From positions 58,361,152 to 58,425,151 of the forward strand of contig CM036755.1 in NCBI GenBank assembly GCA_020796225.1: 64,000 nt of DNA, given 5' to 3'. Below the pieces are notes generated by a model. That model was not told the DNA's origin and ran no database searches. It saw only the letters and a program-made list of their open reading frames with translations. The position numbers and the translations under genes were made by a program. The stretch is from Arion vulgaris. Taxonomy: Eukaryota; Mollusca; Gastropoda; Stylommatophora; Arionidae. This document shows positions 1 through 11,528 of the stretch, piece by piece; positions within the stretch are counted from its first letter, which is position 1; the number at the start of each line of letters is the position of its first letter.

Positions 1-300
1 ACAGAACACCATTTGAAAGGTTTCAAGTAGTTGGACAAGATGAAAGAAATTATATATCAAATCATTGAATAAGTGATGAGATCTGGAAATGTTTTCAACA
101 ACGAAGGAGGAGGATGAAACTTGCGAAATAAAATGCAAACAATGGAACTGGCACAATCAAAGGTAAATAAGAATATAGACAAACAAATCAAGGGTAGAAA
201 AAAAGCTGTTAGAAGATACAACAATTATATTATGTCGATCGACAAGCGGAAGAAAGTGAAAGTTCAGCTAACAATGGAAACAGTAAAATGTTTTACTTAA
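1..300 (+). pseudogene. possible LINE linker remnant
   Basis: One short frame starting near position 72 reads SDEIWKCFQQRRRMKLAK and then stops. This resembles the WISDE-W...ERR-K stretch that joins endonuclease and RT in many non-LTR retrotransposons. The rest is A-rich with lysine-rich broken frames. The neighbouring 16-bp array separates it from a second LINE-like piece at 3612 that would follow it in an intact element. The match is short, so this is tentative. Confidence 0.3.
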
Positions 301-324
301 ACTAATACGTTCATCATTTATTTC

Positions 325-3300
325 AAAGTGTGGCTCTATTAAAGTGTGGTTCTATCAAAGTGGGCTCTATCAAAGTGTGGCTCAATCAAAGTGTGAGCCA
401 ATCAAAGTGTGGCTCAATCAAAGTGTGGCTCAATCAAAGTGTGGCTCAATCAAAGTGTGGCTCAATCAAAATGTGGCTCAATCAAAGTGTGGTGCAATCA
501 AAGTGTGGCTCAATCAAAGTGTGGCTCAATCAAAGTGTGGCGCAATCAAAGTGTGGCTCAATCAAAGTGTGGCTCAATCAAAGTGTGGCACAATCAAAGT
601 GTGGGGCAATCAAAGTGTAGCTCATTCAAAGTGTGGCTCAATCAAAGTGTGGCTCAATCAAAGTGTGGTTCAATCAAAGTGTGACTCAATCAAAGTGTGG
701 CACAATCAAAGTGTGGCGCAATCAAAATGTAGCTCATTCAAAGTGTGGCTAAATCAAAGTGTGGCTCAATCTAAGTGTGGCTCAATCTAAGTGTGGCTCA
801 ATCAATGTGTGGCTCAATCAAAGTGTGGCACAATCAAAGTGTGGCGCAATCAAAGTGTGGCTCAATCAAAGTGTGGCTCAATCAAAGTGTGGCTCAATCA
901 AAGTGTGGCTCAATCTAAGTGTGGCTCAATCAAAGTGTGGCTCAATCAAAGTGTGGCTCAATCAAAGTGTGACTCAATCAAAGTGTGGCGCAATCAAAGT
1001 GTGGCTCAATCAAAGTGTGGCTCAATCAAAGTGTGGCGCAAACAAAGAGTGTGCGCAATCAAAGTGTGGCGCAATCAAAGTGTAGCTCATTCAAAGTGTG
1101 GTTCAATCAAAGTGTGGCTCAATCAAAGTGTGGCTCAATCAAAGTGTGGCTCAATCAATGTGTGACTCAATCAATCTGTGGCTCAATCAAAGTGTGGCTC
1201 AATCAAAGTGTGGCTCAATCAAAGTGTGGCTCAATCAATGTGTGGCTCAATCAAAGTGTGGCACAATCAAAGTGTGGCTCAAACAAAGTGTGGCTCAATC
1301 ACAGTGTGGCACAATTAAAGTGTGGCACAATTAAAGTGTGGCACAATCAAAGTGTGGGGCAATCAAAGTGTAGCTCATTCAAAGTGTGGCTCAATCAAAG
1401 TGTGGTTCAATCAAAGTGTGACTCAATCAAAGTGTGGCACAATCAAAGTGTGGCGCAATCAAAATGTAGCTCATTCAAAGTGTGGCTAAATCAAAGTGTG
1501 GCTCAATCTAAGTGTGGCTCAATCTAAGTGTGGCTCAATCAATGTGTGGCTCAATCAAAGTGTGGCACAATCAAAGTGTGGCGCAATCAAAGTGTGGCTC
1601 AATCAAAGTGTGGCTCAATCAAAGTGTGGCTCAATCTAAGTGTGGCTCAATCAAAGTGTGGCTCAATCAAAGTGTGGCTCAATCAAAGTGTGACTCAATC
1701 AAAGTGTGGCGCAATCAAAGTGTGGCTCAATCAAAGTGTGGCTCAATCAAAGTGTGGCGCAAACAAAGTGTGGCGCAATCAAAGTGTGGCGCAATCAAAG
1801 TGTAGCTCATTCAAAGTGTGGTTCAATCAAAGTGTGGCTCAATCAAAGTGTGGCTCAATCAAAGTGTAGCTCAATCAAAGTGTAGCTCAATCAAAGTGTG
1901 GCTCAATCAAAGTGTGGCTCAATCAAAGTGTGGCTCAATCAATGTGTGACTCAATCAATCTGTGGCTCAATCAAAGTGTGGCTCAATCAAAGTGTGGCTC
2001 AATCAATGTGTGGCTCAATCAAAGTGTGGCACAATCAAAGTGTGGCTCAATCAAAGTGTGGCTCAATCACAGTGTGGCACAATTAAAGTGTGGCTCAATC
2101 AAAGTGTGGCTCAATCAAAGTGTGGCTCAATTAAAATGTGGCTCAATCAAAGTGTGGTTCAATCACAGTGTGGTGCAATCAAAGTGTGGCTCAATCAAAG
2201 TGTGGCTCAATCAAAGTGTGGCTCAATCAAAGTGTGGCTCAATCAAAGTGTGGCTCAATCAAAGTGTGGCACAATCAAAGTGTGTCTCAATCAAAGTGTG
2301 GCTCAATCAAAGTGTGGCTCAATCAAAGTGTGGCTCAATCAATGTGTGACTCAATCAAAGTGTGGCTCAATCAAAGTGTGACTCAATCAAAGTGTGGCTC
2401 AATCAAAGTGTGGCTCAATCAATGTGTGGCTCAATCAAAGTGTGGCACAATCAAAGTGTGGCACAATCAAAGTGTGGCTCAATCAAAGTGTGGCTCAATC
2501 ACAGTGTGGCACAATTAAAGTGTGGCGCAATCAAAGTGTAGCTCATTCAAAGTGTGGCTCAATCAAAGTGTGGCTCAATCAAAGTGTGGCACAATCAAAG
2601 TGTGGCTCAATCAAAGTGTGGCTCAATCAAAGTGTGGCTCAATCAAAGTGTGGTTCAATCACAGTGTGGTTCAATCAAAGTGTGGCTCAATCAAAGTGTG
2701 GCTCAATCAAAGTGTGGCTCAATCAAAGTGTGGCTCAATCAAAGTGTGGCACAATCAAAGTGTGTCTCAATCAATGTGTGGCTCAATCAAAGTGTGGCTC
2801 AATCAAAGTGTGGCTCAATCAAAGTGTGGCTCAATCAAAGTCTGGCTCAATCAAAGTGTGGTTCAATCACAGTGTATCTCAATCAAAGTGTGGCTCAATC
2901 AAAGTGTGGCTCAATCAAAGTGTGGCTAAATCAAAGTGTGGTTCAATCACAGTGTGGCTCAATCAAAGTGTGGCTCAATCAAAGTGTGGCTCAATGAAAG
3001 TGTGTCTCAATCAAAGTGTGGTTCAATCAAAGTGTGACGCAATCAAAGCGTGGCTCAATTAAAGTGTAGCTCAATGAAAGTGTGGCACAATCAAAGTGTG
3101 GCTCAATCACAGTGTGGTGCAATCAAAGTGTGGCTCAATCAAAGTGTGGCTCAATCAAAGTGTGGTGCAATCAAAGTGTGGCTCAATCAAAGTGTGGCAC
3201 AATCAAAGTGTGGCACAATCAAAGTGTGGCTAAATCAAAGTGTGGTGCAATCAAAGTGTGGCTCAATCAAAGTGTGGCTCAATCAAAGTGTGGCTCAATC

Positions 3301-3611
3301 AAAGTGTGGCTCAATCAAAGTGTGGCTCAATCAAAGTGTGGCACAATCAAAGTGTGGCTAAATCAAAGTGTGGTGCAATCAAGTGTGGCTCAATCAAAGT
3401 GTGGCTCAATCAAAGTGTGGCTCAATCAAAGTGTGGCTCAATCAAAGTGTGGCTCAATCAAAGTGTGGTTCAATCAAAGTGTGGTTCAATCAAAGTGTGA
3501 CTCAATCAAGGTGTGGCTCAATCAAAGTGTGGTTCAATCAAAGTGTGGTTCAATCAAAGTGTGGTTCAATCAAAGTGTGGTTCAATCAAAGTGTGGCTCA
3601 ATCAAAGTGTT
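325..3611. repeat. 16-bp minisatellite, about 205 copies
   Basis: The unit is AATCAAAGTGTGGCTC with point variants (GCAC, GCGC, GTTC, GACTC, AATCTAAG, ATTCAAAG). Because 16 is not a multiple of 3, three units (48 bp) give a 16-residue period, and all three plus frames stay open for long stretches. These frames carry no start context or domain and are not genes. A block of variants near 590-1290 recurs near 1330-2080, with offsets of 737 bp at 724/1461 and 784 bp at 1171/1955, so the array has grown by block duplication as well as by single units. Confidence 0.97.
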
Positions 3612-3835
3612 TGTAAAAGATAATGAGCAAAAGAAAACATTGGCAGGACATTGTAAAGAAATCCTAAATAGACCAGACCCACCAAAACTACTTAAGTTTG
3701 GCAACGAGGTAAAAAAAAGCCCAGCAAATTGATGACGCATTAGTTAAATGCCACTGATATCAACGTGGCAATCAGTTCCATGATAAACGACTGGGAATGA
3801 CACAATTACTGTAGAAATGCTCAAACTATTTTAGT
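3612..3835 (+). pseudogene. LINE fragment, linker before RT
   Basis: The plus frame leaving the 16-bp array reads VKDNEQKKTLAGHCKEILNR followed by PDPPK. Non-LTR retrotransposons of the RTE/CR1 type have a linker of the form VKD...W..HF.E.LNRP just before the RT domain. Stops follow at 3731, and a later frame gives TITVEMLK, close to the RT block 1 motif (ITAEMLK). It is truncated and non-functional. Confidence 0.6.
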
Positions 3836-3944
3836 AGGAACTGAAGTAGGTGGCAAATTGTTCAAGAAAAAGAGAGCGACATAGTGAAAAACTGAAATAA
3901 ACTTTAGTTAGATAGGCGTGACATATGGGACTCAAACTTCATAG

Positions 3945-4035
3945 AATAGTTTGAACGAGTTGTTCAGGATAGAGCGGTGTGGAGGAATTACTTGCAGACA
4001 ATAGGTAACACATAACGTACGAGAAGAAGAAGAAT
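3945..4035 (+). pseudogene. LINE 3' end fragment (family L-E)
   Basis: The plus strand encodes FERVVQDRAVWRNYLQ and then a GAAGAAGAA tail. The piece at 9690-9995 on the minus strand encodes FERVAQDRAVWRKCLQ, so these are two copies of one element's extreme 3' end. Confidence 0.65.
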
Positions 4036-4244
4036 ATGAAAAACAGTGATTATAACAAAAGTTAAACAGTTGTTCATTTTGAACATATATCGGATGTATG
4101 ACCACTGCTTTTTATTTTATGGTGCCCGAAACACAATATTGTTGGCTTGTCAACAATGGACTGATGTCAACGTGCAGAATCACGGCAGAGTACTTTCGGA
4201 ACTTTGTATGTGTATGGCCCTTTTCATCTTTACAGACGGTCAAT

Positions 4245-7215
4245 AGGCAAGTGTTTTACTGTGACAACTTCTGAGTTTTCGCTTTTCTCTCTTGTTGTTC
4301 AGCTCGTACATAAGTCTCTTCTCAAAAGACTCTGCGCCCTTCCGTAATTTGGCTTTCCACACAACTCTGTCATCAGCTAGTCCCTCCCATGTGCTGGGAT
4401 CTATAGAAAAGTTTTCATTGAGGTTTTGCAGACATCTTTATATCTGAGCAGTGGTCTACCCTGGTGCCTCTTCCCTCCGAAAGTTCACAGAACAACATTT
4501 GTTTTGGTATGCGATAAGTTTCCATTCTTCTCACATGTCCCAACCATCTTAGTCGTCTACTGCTGAGCATGCCCATGATGGAAGGCAGATTTGCACGTTG
4601 TAGTACTTCAGTATTGGTTATCTTGTCGTACCACCTGATGTTCATAATCTTGCGGAGACATCGAAGGTGAAAGATGTTAAGTCTCCTCTCGTGTCTTGAG
4701 TAGGCTGTCCATGTTTCTGAGCCATATAGTAAAGAACTAATTACAGGCTCGATATATTTGAGTCTTCGTCTGCAATGTCAATTTTTTGTTGTCCCACGCT
4801 CGCTTTGATAGTTTGCCGAATGTAGTAGCGGCACTTCCTATACGAGCGTTGATTTCCTCGTCAAGAGAAAGGCTGGCAGTGACCGTGGACCCAAGATAGC
4901 AGAATTTTTGCACTGGTGTTAGATGGTCGCCATTTAAAGTGATGTTTGATGTCTTACCTCCCTGACATAATACAACTGTTTTGGAGACACTTATTGTCAG
5001 AGAAAGAGGTCGCATGCCTTTGACAAATTATTAATTAGACTTTGCAGTGTGGTCTCACTGTGGGCGACTAAGGCAGCATCGTCAGCGAAAAGGAGGTCCT
5101 TGAGAAGTATTTCCGTCGTTTTTGTCTTGGCTCTTAAGCGAGCCAAGTTAAACAGTGAACCATCAGATCTAGTGCGGATGAAAACATCACCATCAGCGTC
5201 CCCTAAGGCGTGGTTCAAAAGGACTGCGAAGAAGATACCAAAGAGAGTGGGGCAAGGACACAGCCCTGCTTGACTCCACTCTTAACCTCAAAACTATCAG
5301 ATGTGCTGCCATCGAACTGTATGCTGGCTTTCATGCCCTCATGGAAGGAAACAATCAATTGGAGCAACTTTGGGGGACAACCAATATACTTCAATATTTT
5401 ATAAAGACTTGGCCTGCTGACTGTGTCGAATGCCTTAGTCAAATCCACGAAAGCAATACATAGAGGCTTGCTCTGCTCTCTGCACTTCTCTTGTAGCTGT
5501 CGAAGGGTAAATATCATGTCAGTTGTTGACTGTCTAGCTCTGAATCCACATTGTGACTCTGGAAGAACACGCTCCGCCAGTTTCTGTAGTCGTTTTGAAA
5601 GGACTAGTGCAAAAGCTTTGCCTGTTACGCTTAGAAGGGAAATGCCTCTGTAGTTGTTACAATCCCCCTTATCCCCTTTGTTTTATAGAGTGTCACTATC
5701 TTTGCATCCCTCATGTCCTGATGAAGTGTTCCCTCTCTCCAGCACTGAATAAGGAGATTGTAGAGGTGGGGCAGCAGGACATCCCTATTGTATTTGAGGA
5801 TTTCTGCAGGAATGTTGTCTAGTCCTGATGCCTTGCCATTTGAAAGTTTGTTGATTGCTTCGGAAAGTTCCTGCTCCGTGGGTTCGGTATCCAGCTCGGT
5901 TTGGTCATGATGTTTCGGTATGATCTGATCGAGGACTGGGTGTGCTGGTTTCTCCACAGAGTAAAGATTGGAATAGTGTTCCACCCATCTTTCGAGCTGT
6001 TTGGTCATATCTGTTATTGGCTCACCTGTTTCTGATCTTAGTGGTGCAATTTTTGTTATGTTTGGTCCCAGAGCTACTCTGATATTTTCGTACATTGCCT
6101 TGGTGTTGCCCATATCTGCAGCATTTTGTATCGCAGAACATAGATTTGACCAGTATTCATTTGCACACCTCCTTGACTCTCGTTGCAATACTGATTTTGT
6201 GTGTCGAAGATGGTCCTTTGAACTTTGCGAGGGTTTATTTTTGTGATTTATTAGAGCTCTTTTCTTTTCCTCAAGTAGAGGGCTTAGGGTTGTTTCATTT
6301 TGTTCTACCCAGTCTTTGTTGGAGAATTTCTTGGTGCCAAATGAGTCAATGGCACAGTCATATATGTTAGATTTTAGAATGTTCCACTTTTCGTCTACTC
6401 TACATTCTCCCATTTCATTCTCACACAGAGCAGTAAACGCCTTTCTGAAAGTCTACCTATTCTCTGTCATCCCCATTTTGGTGACGCTGACTTTGGGTTT
6501 GGGTGGTCTTCTTGTTGAATAGGTTTTCCTTGGAAGTATTTTGACTTTGCTGATAACTAGTGCATGATCTGTATCACAGTCCGCGCTGTGGAAAGTACGT
6601 GTGATTTTCACTGTGTTGATGTGTTGTCTGCGTGTGAGTACAAAATCAAGCTGATGCCAGTGACCTGATCTTGGGTGGCACCATGACACCCTGTGTCTGT
6701 GTTTGACAGAAAAAACGTATTTGTCACACACATGTTGTTTTGGGAGCAGAATTCAAGCAGTCTTTGACCATTATCGTTGATATTTCCAATGCCATGATGA
6801 CCCAGGCATACTGGCCATGACTGGTGATCAGATCCTATGCGTGCATTTAAGTCGCCCAATATAAACAGTTGCTCATCTACTGGAAATGAATTAACGACAT
6901 TCTGTAATGAGTCATAAAACTTGTCTTTATCTTCTGCAGACGCTGCTAGGGTTGGTGCGTAGACACATACGATGTTTAGGAGTCCACTTTTTACATTGAG
7001 TCGTAGTGATATTACTCGTTCTGATGCAGCTACTGGTGTATGAATAGCTTTCACAAGTCTATTGTGCACGGCAAAGCCGACTCCATACAGTCTAGGTTGA
7101 TTGGTGCTTAGGCCCTGCCAGAAGAATGTGTAATTCTTTTCTTTTACTGAACCACAGTCTGGAAGCCTGGTTTCCTGTAGCGCGGCTGGAGGCATTTTCT
7201 GAACTATAGATGTGT
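4245..7215 (-). pseudogene. RTE-type non-LTR retrotransposon, 5'-truncated and frameshifted
   Basis: An intact element of this type encodes an apurinic-like endonuclease fused to a reverse transcriptase that copies its RNA at a nicked target. Visible in order on the minus strand are the endonuclease motif ALQETRL (near 7180), YAPT (6950), LGDLNARIGSD (6850), LDFVLTRR (6640) and CDTDHALV (6565). The linker and RT follow: LDNIPAEILK (5810), GISLLSVTGKAFA (5640), FVDLTKAFD (5440), GVKQGCVLAP (5270), the catalytic FADDAALVAH (5080), YLGSTV (4900), LLYGSETW (4720) and RLRWLGHVRRM (4540). The product would be near 950 residues. The endonuclease start is missing. Frame changes near 6720, 5650, 5240 and 5010, plus stops near 6430 and 4735, make it dead. 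The RTE assignment rests on motif order and the short ORF2-only layout. Confidence 0.93.
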
Positions 7216-7539
7216 GAACAAAATTCAATCTTCTTAGGAAGAAATACTATTTATTTGTGTCAGGTAAATTGAATTACCTATTTATGTATTATCAATGAAA
7301 CTTGATGCGTGTTTGGTATCTATTTTCAAACAGATGTTTGCGATGACTTATTTGGTTAGACATGATAAATTTCTATTGTTGTAAGATCTATGAAGATAAA
7401 CTTATGACATGGTATGATTGACATTTGATAACAGCAGCTCGCTTTCATTGTATTATTTAAATGTTTCAATGGAAAGGCCAATAGTATATAAGTATGATAG
7501 TAGAAATGGCTAACAGAAATAGCGTCAAATTAAATAATT
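7216..7539. other. unassigned A+T-rich sequence
   Basis: This stretch lies beyond the truncated 5' end of the RTE element. I see no motif or repeat in it that matches another part of the window. Confidence 0.5.
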
Positions 7540-7640
7540 TAAACAAAGGATCGCCCGGTGAAGGTCGAAAGGTCAACACTGGTACATTGAGACCTCTCGA
7601 ATGAGAAGCGATCACCTCACTTCTACGCCACAGACATGTT
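7540..7640 (-). repeat. degenerate tRNA-headed SINE fragment (SINE-C-like)
   Basis: The minus strand reads GTCTGTGGCGTAGAAGTGAG, close to the SINE-C head CTCTGTGGCGTAGA with its A-box-like TGGCGTAG. A weak B-box-like TTTCGACCTT follows about 60 bases later. The rest of the SINE is not recognisable. Confidence 0.35.
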
Positions 7641-7659
7641 GTATACACCTATTGGAAGA

Positions 7660-7715
7660 TGATTATTACATCATCATCCTCATCATCGTCATAATCATCA
7701 TCATAATAATCAGTT
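7660..7715. repeat. degenerate (ATC)n microsatellite
   Basis: Imperfect CATCATC/ATAATC triplets. L-A elements elsewhere in the window end in (GAT)n, so this could be the tail of a lost LINE. Confidence 0.6.
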
Positions 7716-7739
7716 CTCGTCGCGCCTAAGTGCACATAA

Positions 7740-8350
7740 GGCAGAGACAACAAACACGACCATTAAAATGAGCAGTTTGGGTTTTTTTTTGTCTCTCTGT
7801 ATCAGTTTGATTTATTTACAGTATAGAGTTGATGTCCCCACTCTTAGTTACATTTTACTACATGCGAGAGAAGACTGTGGTTCTATTTTTGGCAACCCCT
7901 AGAGAAATCATAGTATTTTTATAATGACGTAGACCTCATTAACCTTCATGTAGAGTGTGAAACATTTCGTGTGACTTATTTTAGGGTCTGGCTTCTTCAA
8001 CAAAAACACTTGAAAATTGTAGTAGACACATTTTCACAGCAGGAAATTACAACGGAGATAGTGTGAAGTATTAAAAAACTGTCATTAACAGCTGTGAGGG
8101 ATTTTGTAGATACAAACTAAACTAAGAAGGAAACAAGCTGTTGGAGATGTCAACAACAAAATGTACTCTTTACCCGTAGAACGTAAACCCGTTGTAGGTG
8201 CGTCTGGTCGAAGGAATAAGAGGGCGGTTCCCATGCGGGAGACCCATGTACAATTCACGGTAAAGCCAAGTATTTGTTTCTGTTGTGGGCATAAATGAAA
8301 GATCCTAACTTGAACAGCTTGCGCGACGACTGCACTAGCCATGCAGCCAT
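7740..8350. other. unassigned sequence
   Basis: No recognised gene or repeat. A minus-strand open frame at 8085-8375 (96 codons) has no motif I know and its 3' part overlaps a dispersed repeat, so it is not called as a gene. Confidence 0.5.
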
Positions 8351-8357
8351 TAAATTC

Positions 8358-8580
8358 TCCAGGTTCACGTCTCACCTGTCTTACACCGACCTGAAAAGCG
8401 GTACTACAGACAGTAACGATACATTTTTTTGTACTATTTGAATCTGTAAGTGTTTTTTGTTTACCTTCATACGCACTTCTTCTGCAATGTATATTGAATT
8501 AGATAGTATACTGTCTTTGTATCACTTTAACAAATACTACCTGCCAGGATATCGGTTCTGAAGGGTGAAAGGGTTACTGA
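8358..8580. repeat. dispersed repeat, MITE-like
   Basis: Bases 8358-8425 match 15930-15995 (caggYtcWcgtcYcacYtgt, then tacaccg...gcRgtact). Bases 8500-8580 match 19560-19657, sharing catactgtctttg-like and gaag...aaaggggtta-like strings. The second stretch belongs to a TTAA-flanked element at 19502-19658. Confidence 0.6.
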
Positions 8581-8689
8581 CAAGAAGATTACATGTTTAT
8601 AGGCAACATTTCTAAAATATTTATCAGATTATTGTTGATATATAGTAATTTTATCTTTGGCTTAAAAGTTTATATATATATACATATAC

Positions 8690-8815
8690 TATAAAACGTG
8701 TGTGGGTGGGATTGTGGGTGTGTGTGTGCGTGGATGGGATTATGGGTGTGTGTGTGGATGTGTGTGGATATGTGTGTGGATGTGAGTATCTGTAGATGTG
8801 TGTGTGTTCTTTTAT
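8690..8815. repeat. GT-rich simple repeat
   Basis: Imperfect (GTGTGG/GTGTGTG)n with GGAT interruptions, next to a short (TA)n run at 8665-8690. Confidence 0.9.
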
Positions 8816-8819
8816 TAAT

Positions 8820-9140
8820 TAAAACATATCTATCTATCTTTCTATCCCTCTATCCATCTATCCCTCTATCCATCTATCCATCTGACCGCCTGTCTGTCCA
8901 TCCGTCCGTCTGACCACTCGTCCGTCCATCCGTCTGCCTGTCTGTCTGTCCGTCCCTCAGTTTGTTGTTTATTTGTCCATCTAACTGTCTATCTGCCTGT
9001 CTGTTTGTCCGTACCACCTTTTGTTTGTCTTACACTCCCGTCGCTCCACCGTCTGTCTATCCCTGCGTGTGATCATTTTTTCGTTCACTCCATTGTCCGT
9101 CATTTCTTCCATTCAATTGTCCATTTGATACATTGAAATA
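8820..9140. repeat. degenerate pyrimidine-rich tetranucleotide repeat
   Basis: It begins as (TATC)n, drifts to (CATC)n and then to (GTCC/GTCT)n. This stepwise change of unit is typical of an old microsatellite. Confidence 0.9.
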
Positions 9141-9689
9141 TGTCTGTCTATATATTAATCTAGTGTATATGATACATAATTTAATCATGACATATTATTA
9201 GATAATGGACGGACCGAGAGATGTCTGACAACATATGTTAGAACCCAAAGGTTGGGTTTAGTAAGAAGCGACCTGTCACGTTGTATTTATTATTCTACCG
9301 TTCCTGTAGTTGATTATTCTAATCTATTTCTCTATTTGTCTCTGCACTGTCTGATAACTACAGAGAGATGTCTAGATCGATGACAGAACGACAACATTGG
9401 AAATAACTGTCTGGATCTGTAACTCCAACGTGCGCACTAAATTCACGTTCTTACGCGTTGTATGTTATATAAACATTGATAGCGATGAGTGCTCTTACAC
9501 AATCTATTACAATTATTTATATTAACTCAAGGCATACAATTACTCACCTCAGAGGCGTACAAATAAGTGTTACTCACACCACCAGACCCTACTGTGACTT
9601 TTCACATAGAGCTTGTTATTTTGCTTTGCACTATACCCTCCAGGCTTCTGTAGTAGCAATAAAAGGTAACATAAATCTATACAGTAATA
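9141..9689. other. unassigned sequence
   Basis: No recognised motif. The plus open frame at 9476-9955 runs antisense into a LINE 3' end and is treated as a shadow. Confidence 0.5.
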
Positions 9690-9995
9690 ATAATTCATTT
9701 CGTACCATTATACATTACATAGGGCCTGCAAGCACTTTCTCCATACCGCTCTATCCTGGGCAACTCGCTCAAACTCCTCCATGGAACAGAGACCGTTATT
9801 TCTTGCCACTCTCAGCAACGTTCGTTTCAAGATCTCTTCAGGTCGTCCCCTCTTTCTTGAACTCTCTGCATCCCACTTCAATGTGTGCTTTGATATTCGT
9901 TGATCATTTCTTCTCAAGGTGTGTCCAACAGATCTCCATCTTCTATTTCTTCTAATTCTATATGTAAAATAGTATATTAGATGGTTTGAGAAAAT
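9690..9995 (-). pseudogene. LINE 3' end fragment (family L-E)
   Basis: The minus strand encodes NRRWRSVGHTLRRNDQRISK, later ESSRKRGRP, and ends FERVAQDRAVWRKCLQALCN. The RRW--GHTLRR...RKRGRP order is the usual C-terminal tail after the RT domain of RTE/CR1-like LINEs. RT itself is absent, so this is a short 5'-truncated insertion. It is closely similar in layout to 12440-12720. Confidence 0.8.
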
Positions 9996-10320
9996 GGAAG
10001 TATTTTGAACATGTAAGACTACACGAAGAGTTGGAGAAGACCATTATGGAAGGTGACATTCGGACAAAGAGGAAATGAGAAAGACACCGTAGAAGATGGA
10101 TTCATGATGTAATTGATGAAATGAACATGACAGATGTCGAGAGGAGACATCTTGCCTAAGAGAGAAATAGCAATTCTGAAGGATTGTTAGGGTGGTAAAT
10201 TACTACACATAACTACTTGTTTGTAGAGAGGAGACATCTTACCTAAGAGAGAAACAGCAATTCTGAAGGATTGTTATAGTGGTAAAGTACTACACATAAC
10301 TACTGTTTTTGGATGATGAT
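9996..10320 (+). pseudogene. LINE 3' end fragment (family L-A) with 87-bp duplication
   Basis: The plus strand encodes LRKWKYFEHVRLHEELEKTI followed by MEGDI, and then RRRWIHDVIDEMNMTDVERR. This is the L-A C-terminus also seen at 24 kb and 35.7 kb. A stop replaces part of the RKRGRP segment. The last part (from 10139, GAGAGGAGACATCTT) is directly repeated at 10226, an 87-bp tandem duplication. Confidence 0.8.
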
Positions 10321-10339
10321 AATATTAGATAAAGTATTT

Positions 10340-10460
10340 GAAAAAATGGGCATCACCGTTCAGAAAGCAATGACAAACTATTGAATGAATAAGTGGTGCC
10401 TAAATATCGATTCTCGTTTACTGTGGTTGATGATAGCGTCATGTAAAAGATATGCCATCA
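10340..10460 (+). repeat. SINE-E fragment
   Basis: It matches the body of the tRNA-headed element at 17490-17735: CACCGTTCAGAAAGCAATG, then AAGTGGTGCCTA and CTCGTTTACTRTGGTTGATG. The tRNA-like head is not present here. Confidence 0.65.
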
Positions 10461-10689
10461 TTGTTTATCTTGATGGTTTAACACTGACAAATAATCTGAT
10501 AGATTAGAGGCTGAAATTTCAGTTTGAACATTACACCACGTTGTGCTATACAGATCTAGTTATTGTACTGTTTTGTTTCGTTTTAAGTTGTAGAAACTTG
10601 AATAAATAGTAAATTGTAGACACGTTAGAAAGATAAATTGTTCGGCTGTCAAAACATGTATAAATGTTGCTGCGGTGTACTCCTTGGTA

Positions 10690-11165
10690 CTTTGATATTG
10701 AAGGTAATGAGAGTGTCGATGGCTAAGGAATGCAGTCCCATAGAACAAATTTACAAAACACAGTCTTTTCAAGAGGACAAATCCCTCTTTAAAAAGAACA
10801 TCTGCAGTAGACTGAAAAACAAAACACTGGATATGATATTGGAAAAGACCTTCTCAAGGACCTCAACAGGACAGACCAGTTCATTTTATGTTGCCTACGT
10901 ACCGGACACTGCAGAATCAACAGACACCTATATAAACTAGGAGTAAGTCAAACAGTTCTCTGTCAGTGTCAACGGACAGAACAGACACCGGAGCATGTCC
11001 TGCAAGACTGCCCTATCATTGGTGAATTGAGAAGCAACAAGTAACCACACCAAGTCGATTTGAAAACTTAGCTCTTGGAAACCTTATACACCGGACGCTG
11101 ACTGCCCAATTTCGGGTTCACAGTGGACAAGGTGTACGGCCAGAGATTGCTGATAAAGGATGAAA
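10690..11165 (+). pseudogene. LINE RNase H C-terminal remnant (family L-F)
   Basis: RNase H domains of jockey/CR1/I-type LINEs remove the RNA strand during integration and are followed by a zinc-knuckle-like tail. The plus frames give MRVSMAKECSPIEQIYKTQS (RNase H tail, near 10710), then GKDLLKDLNRTDQ and CCLRTGHCRINRHLYKLGVS, and CQCQRTEQTPEHVLQDCP (near 10965). The C-x-C...H...C pattern is intact, but a frameshift lies between the two blocks. A second copy of the middle segment is on the minus strand at 39055-39280. Confidence 0.75.
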
Positions 11166-11179
11166 TTGTTTAAGATTTA

Positions 11180-11528
11180 CTCTGAAAAATGAGATCGTCG
11201 AAAACGTAGTGGTTATTGTACTTGTTTCGTAGGAGGGTGGTCCCTAGATCAAATTCCACAGGTGGGGAGGGGTTGGGGGTTGAGATTTCTTTCCACCGCA
11301 CATTCGTTATCTGTACACATGCTAATTATTATATCACAGAAAGACTGGAAAGTAAAAGTGGCCGGCCTGATGTTGACACCCCCTCACTGACTATGTATCG
11401 TTGGTTTAAGTAAAATGCGAATCCAAGTACTATATTCTCCAATATACCATAGTGTATAGCAGTGTTTATTTAACATGAACGTTTTCTCTTTTTGTTCTGA
11501 AGATAAATAAAGATAGGACCATTATCAT
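11180..11528. other. unassigned sequence
   Basis: No motif recognised. A short G-rich stretch (GGTGGGGAGGGGTTGGGGG) lies at 11261-11279. Confidence 0.5.

Noticed and set aside
325..3611. Many overlapping plus-strand open frames with repeating QSKCGSIKVWLNQSVA
   Set aside because: They are the same 16-bp unit read in three frames. Frames of equal quality overlap each other and there is no domain, start context or exon structure.
5049..6522. Several plus-strand open frames of 60-90 codons
   Set aside because: They are antisense shadows of the RTE element, whose conserved motifs are all on the minus strand.
9476..9955. 159-codon plus open frame
   Set aside because: Its second half is antisense to a clear LINE tail (KRGRP, FERVAQDRAVWRK) and its first half has no motif.
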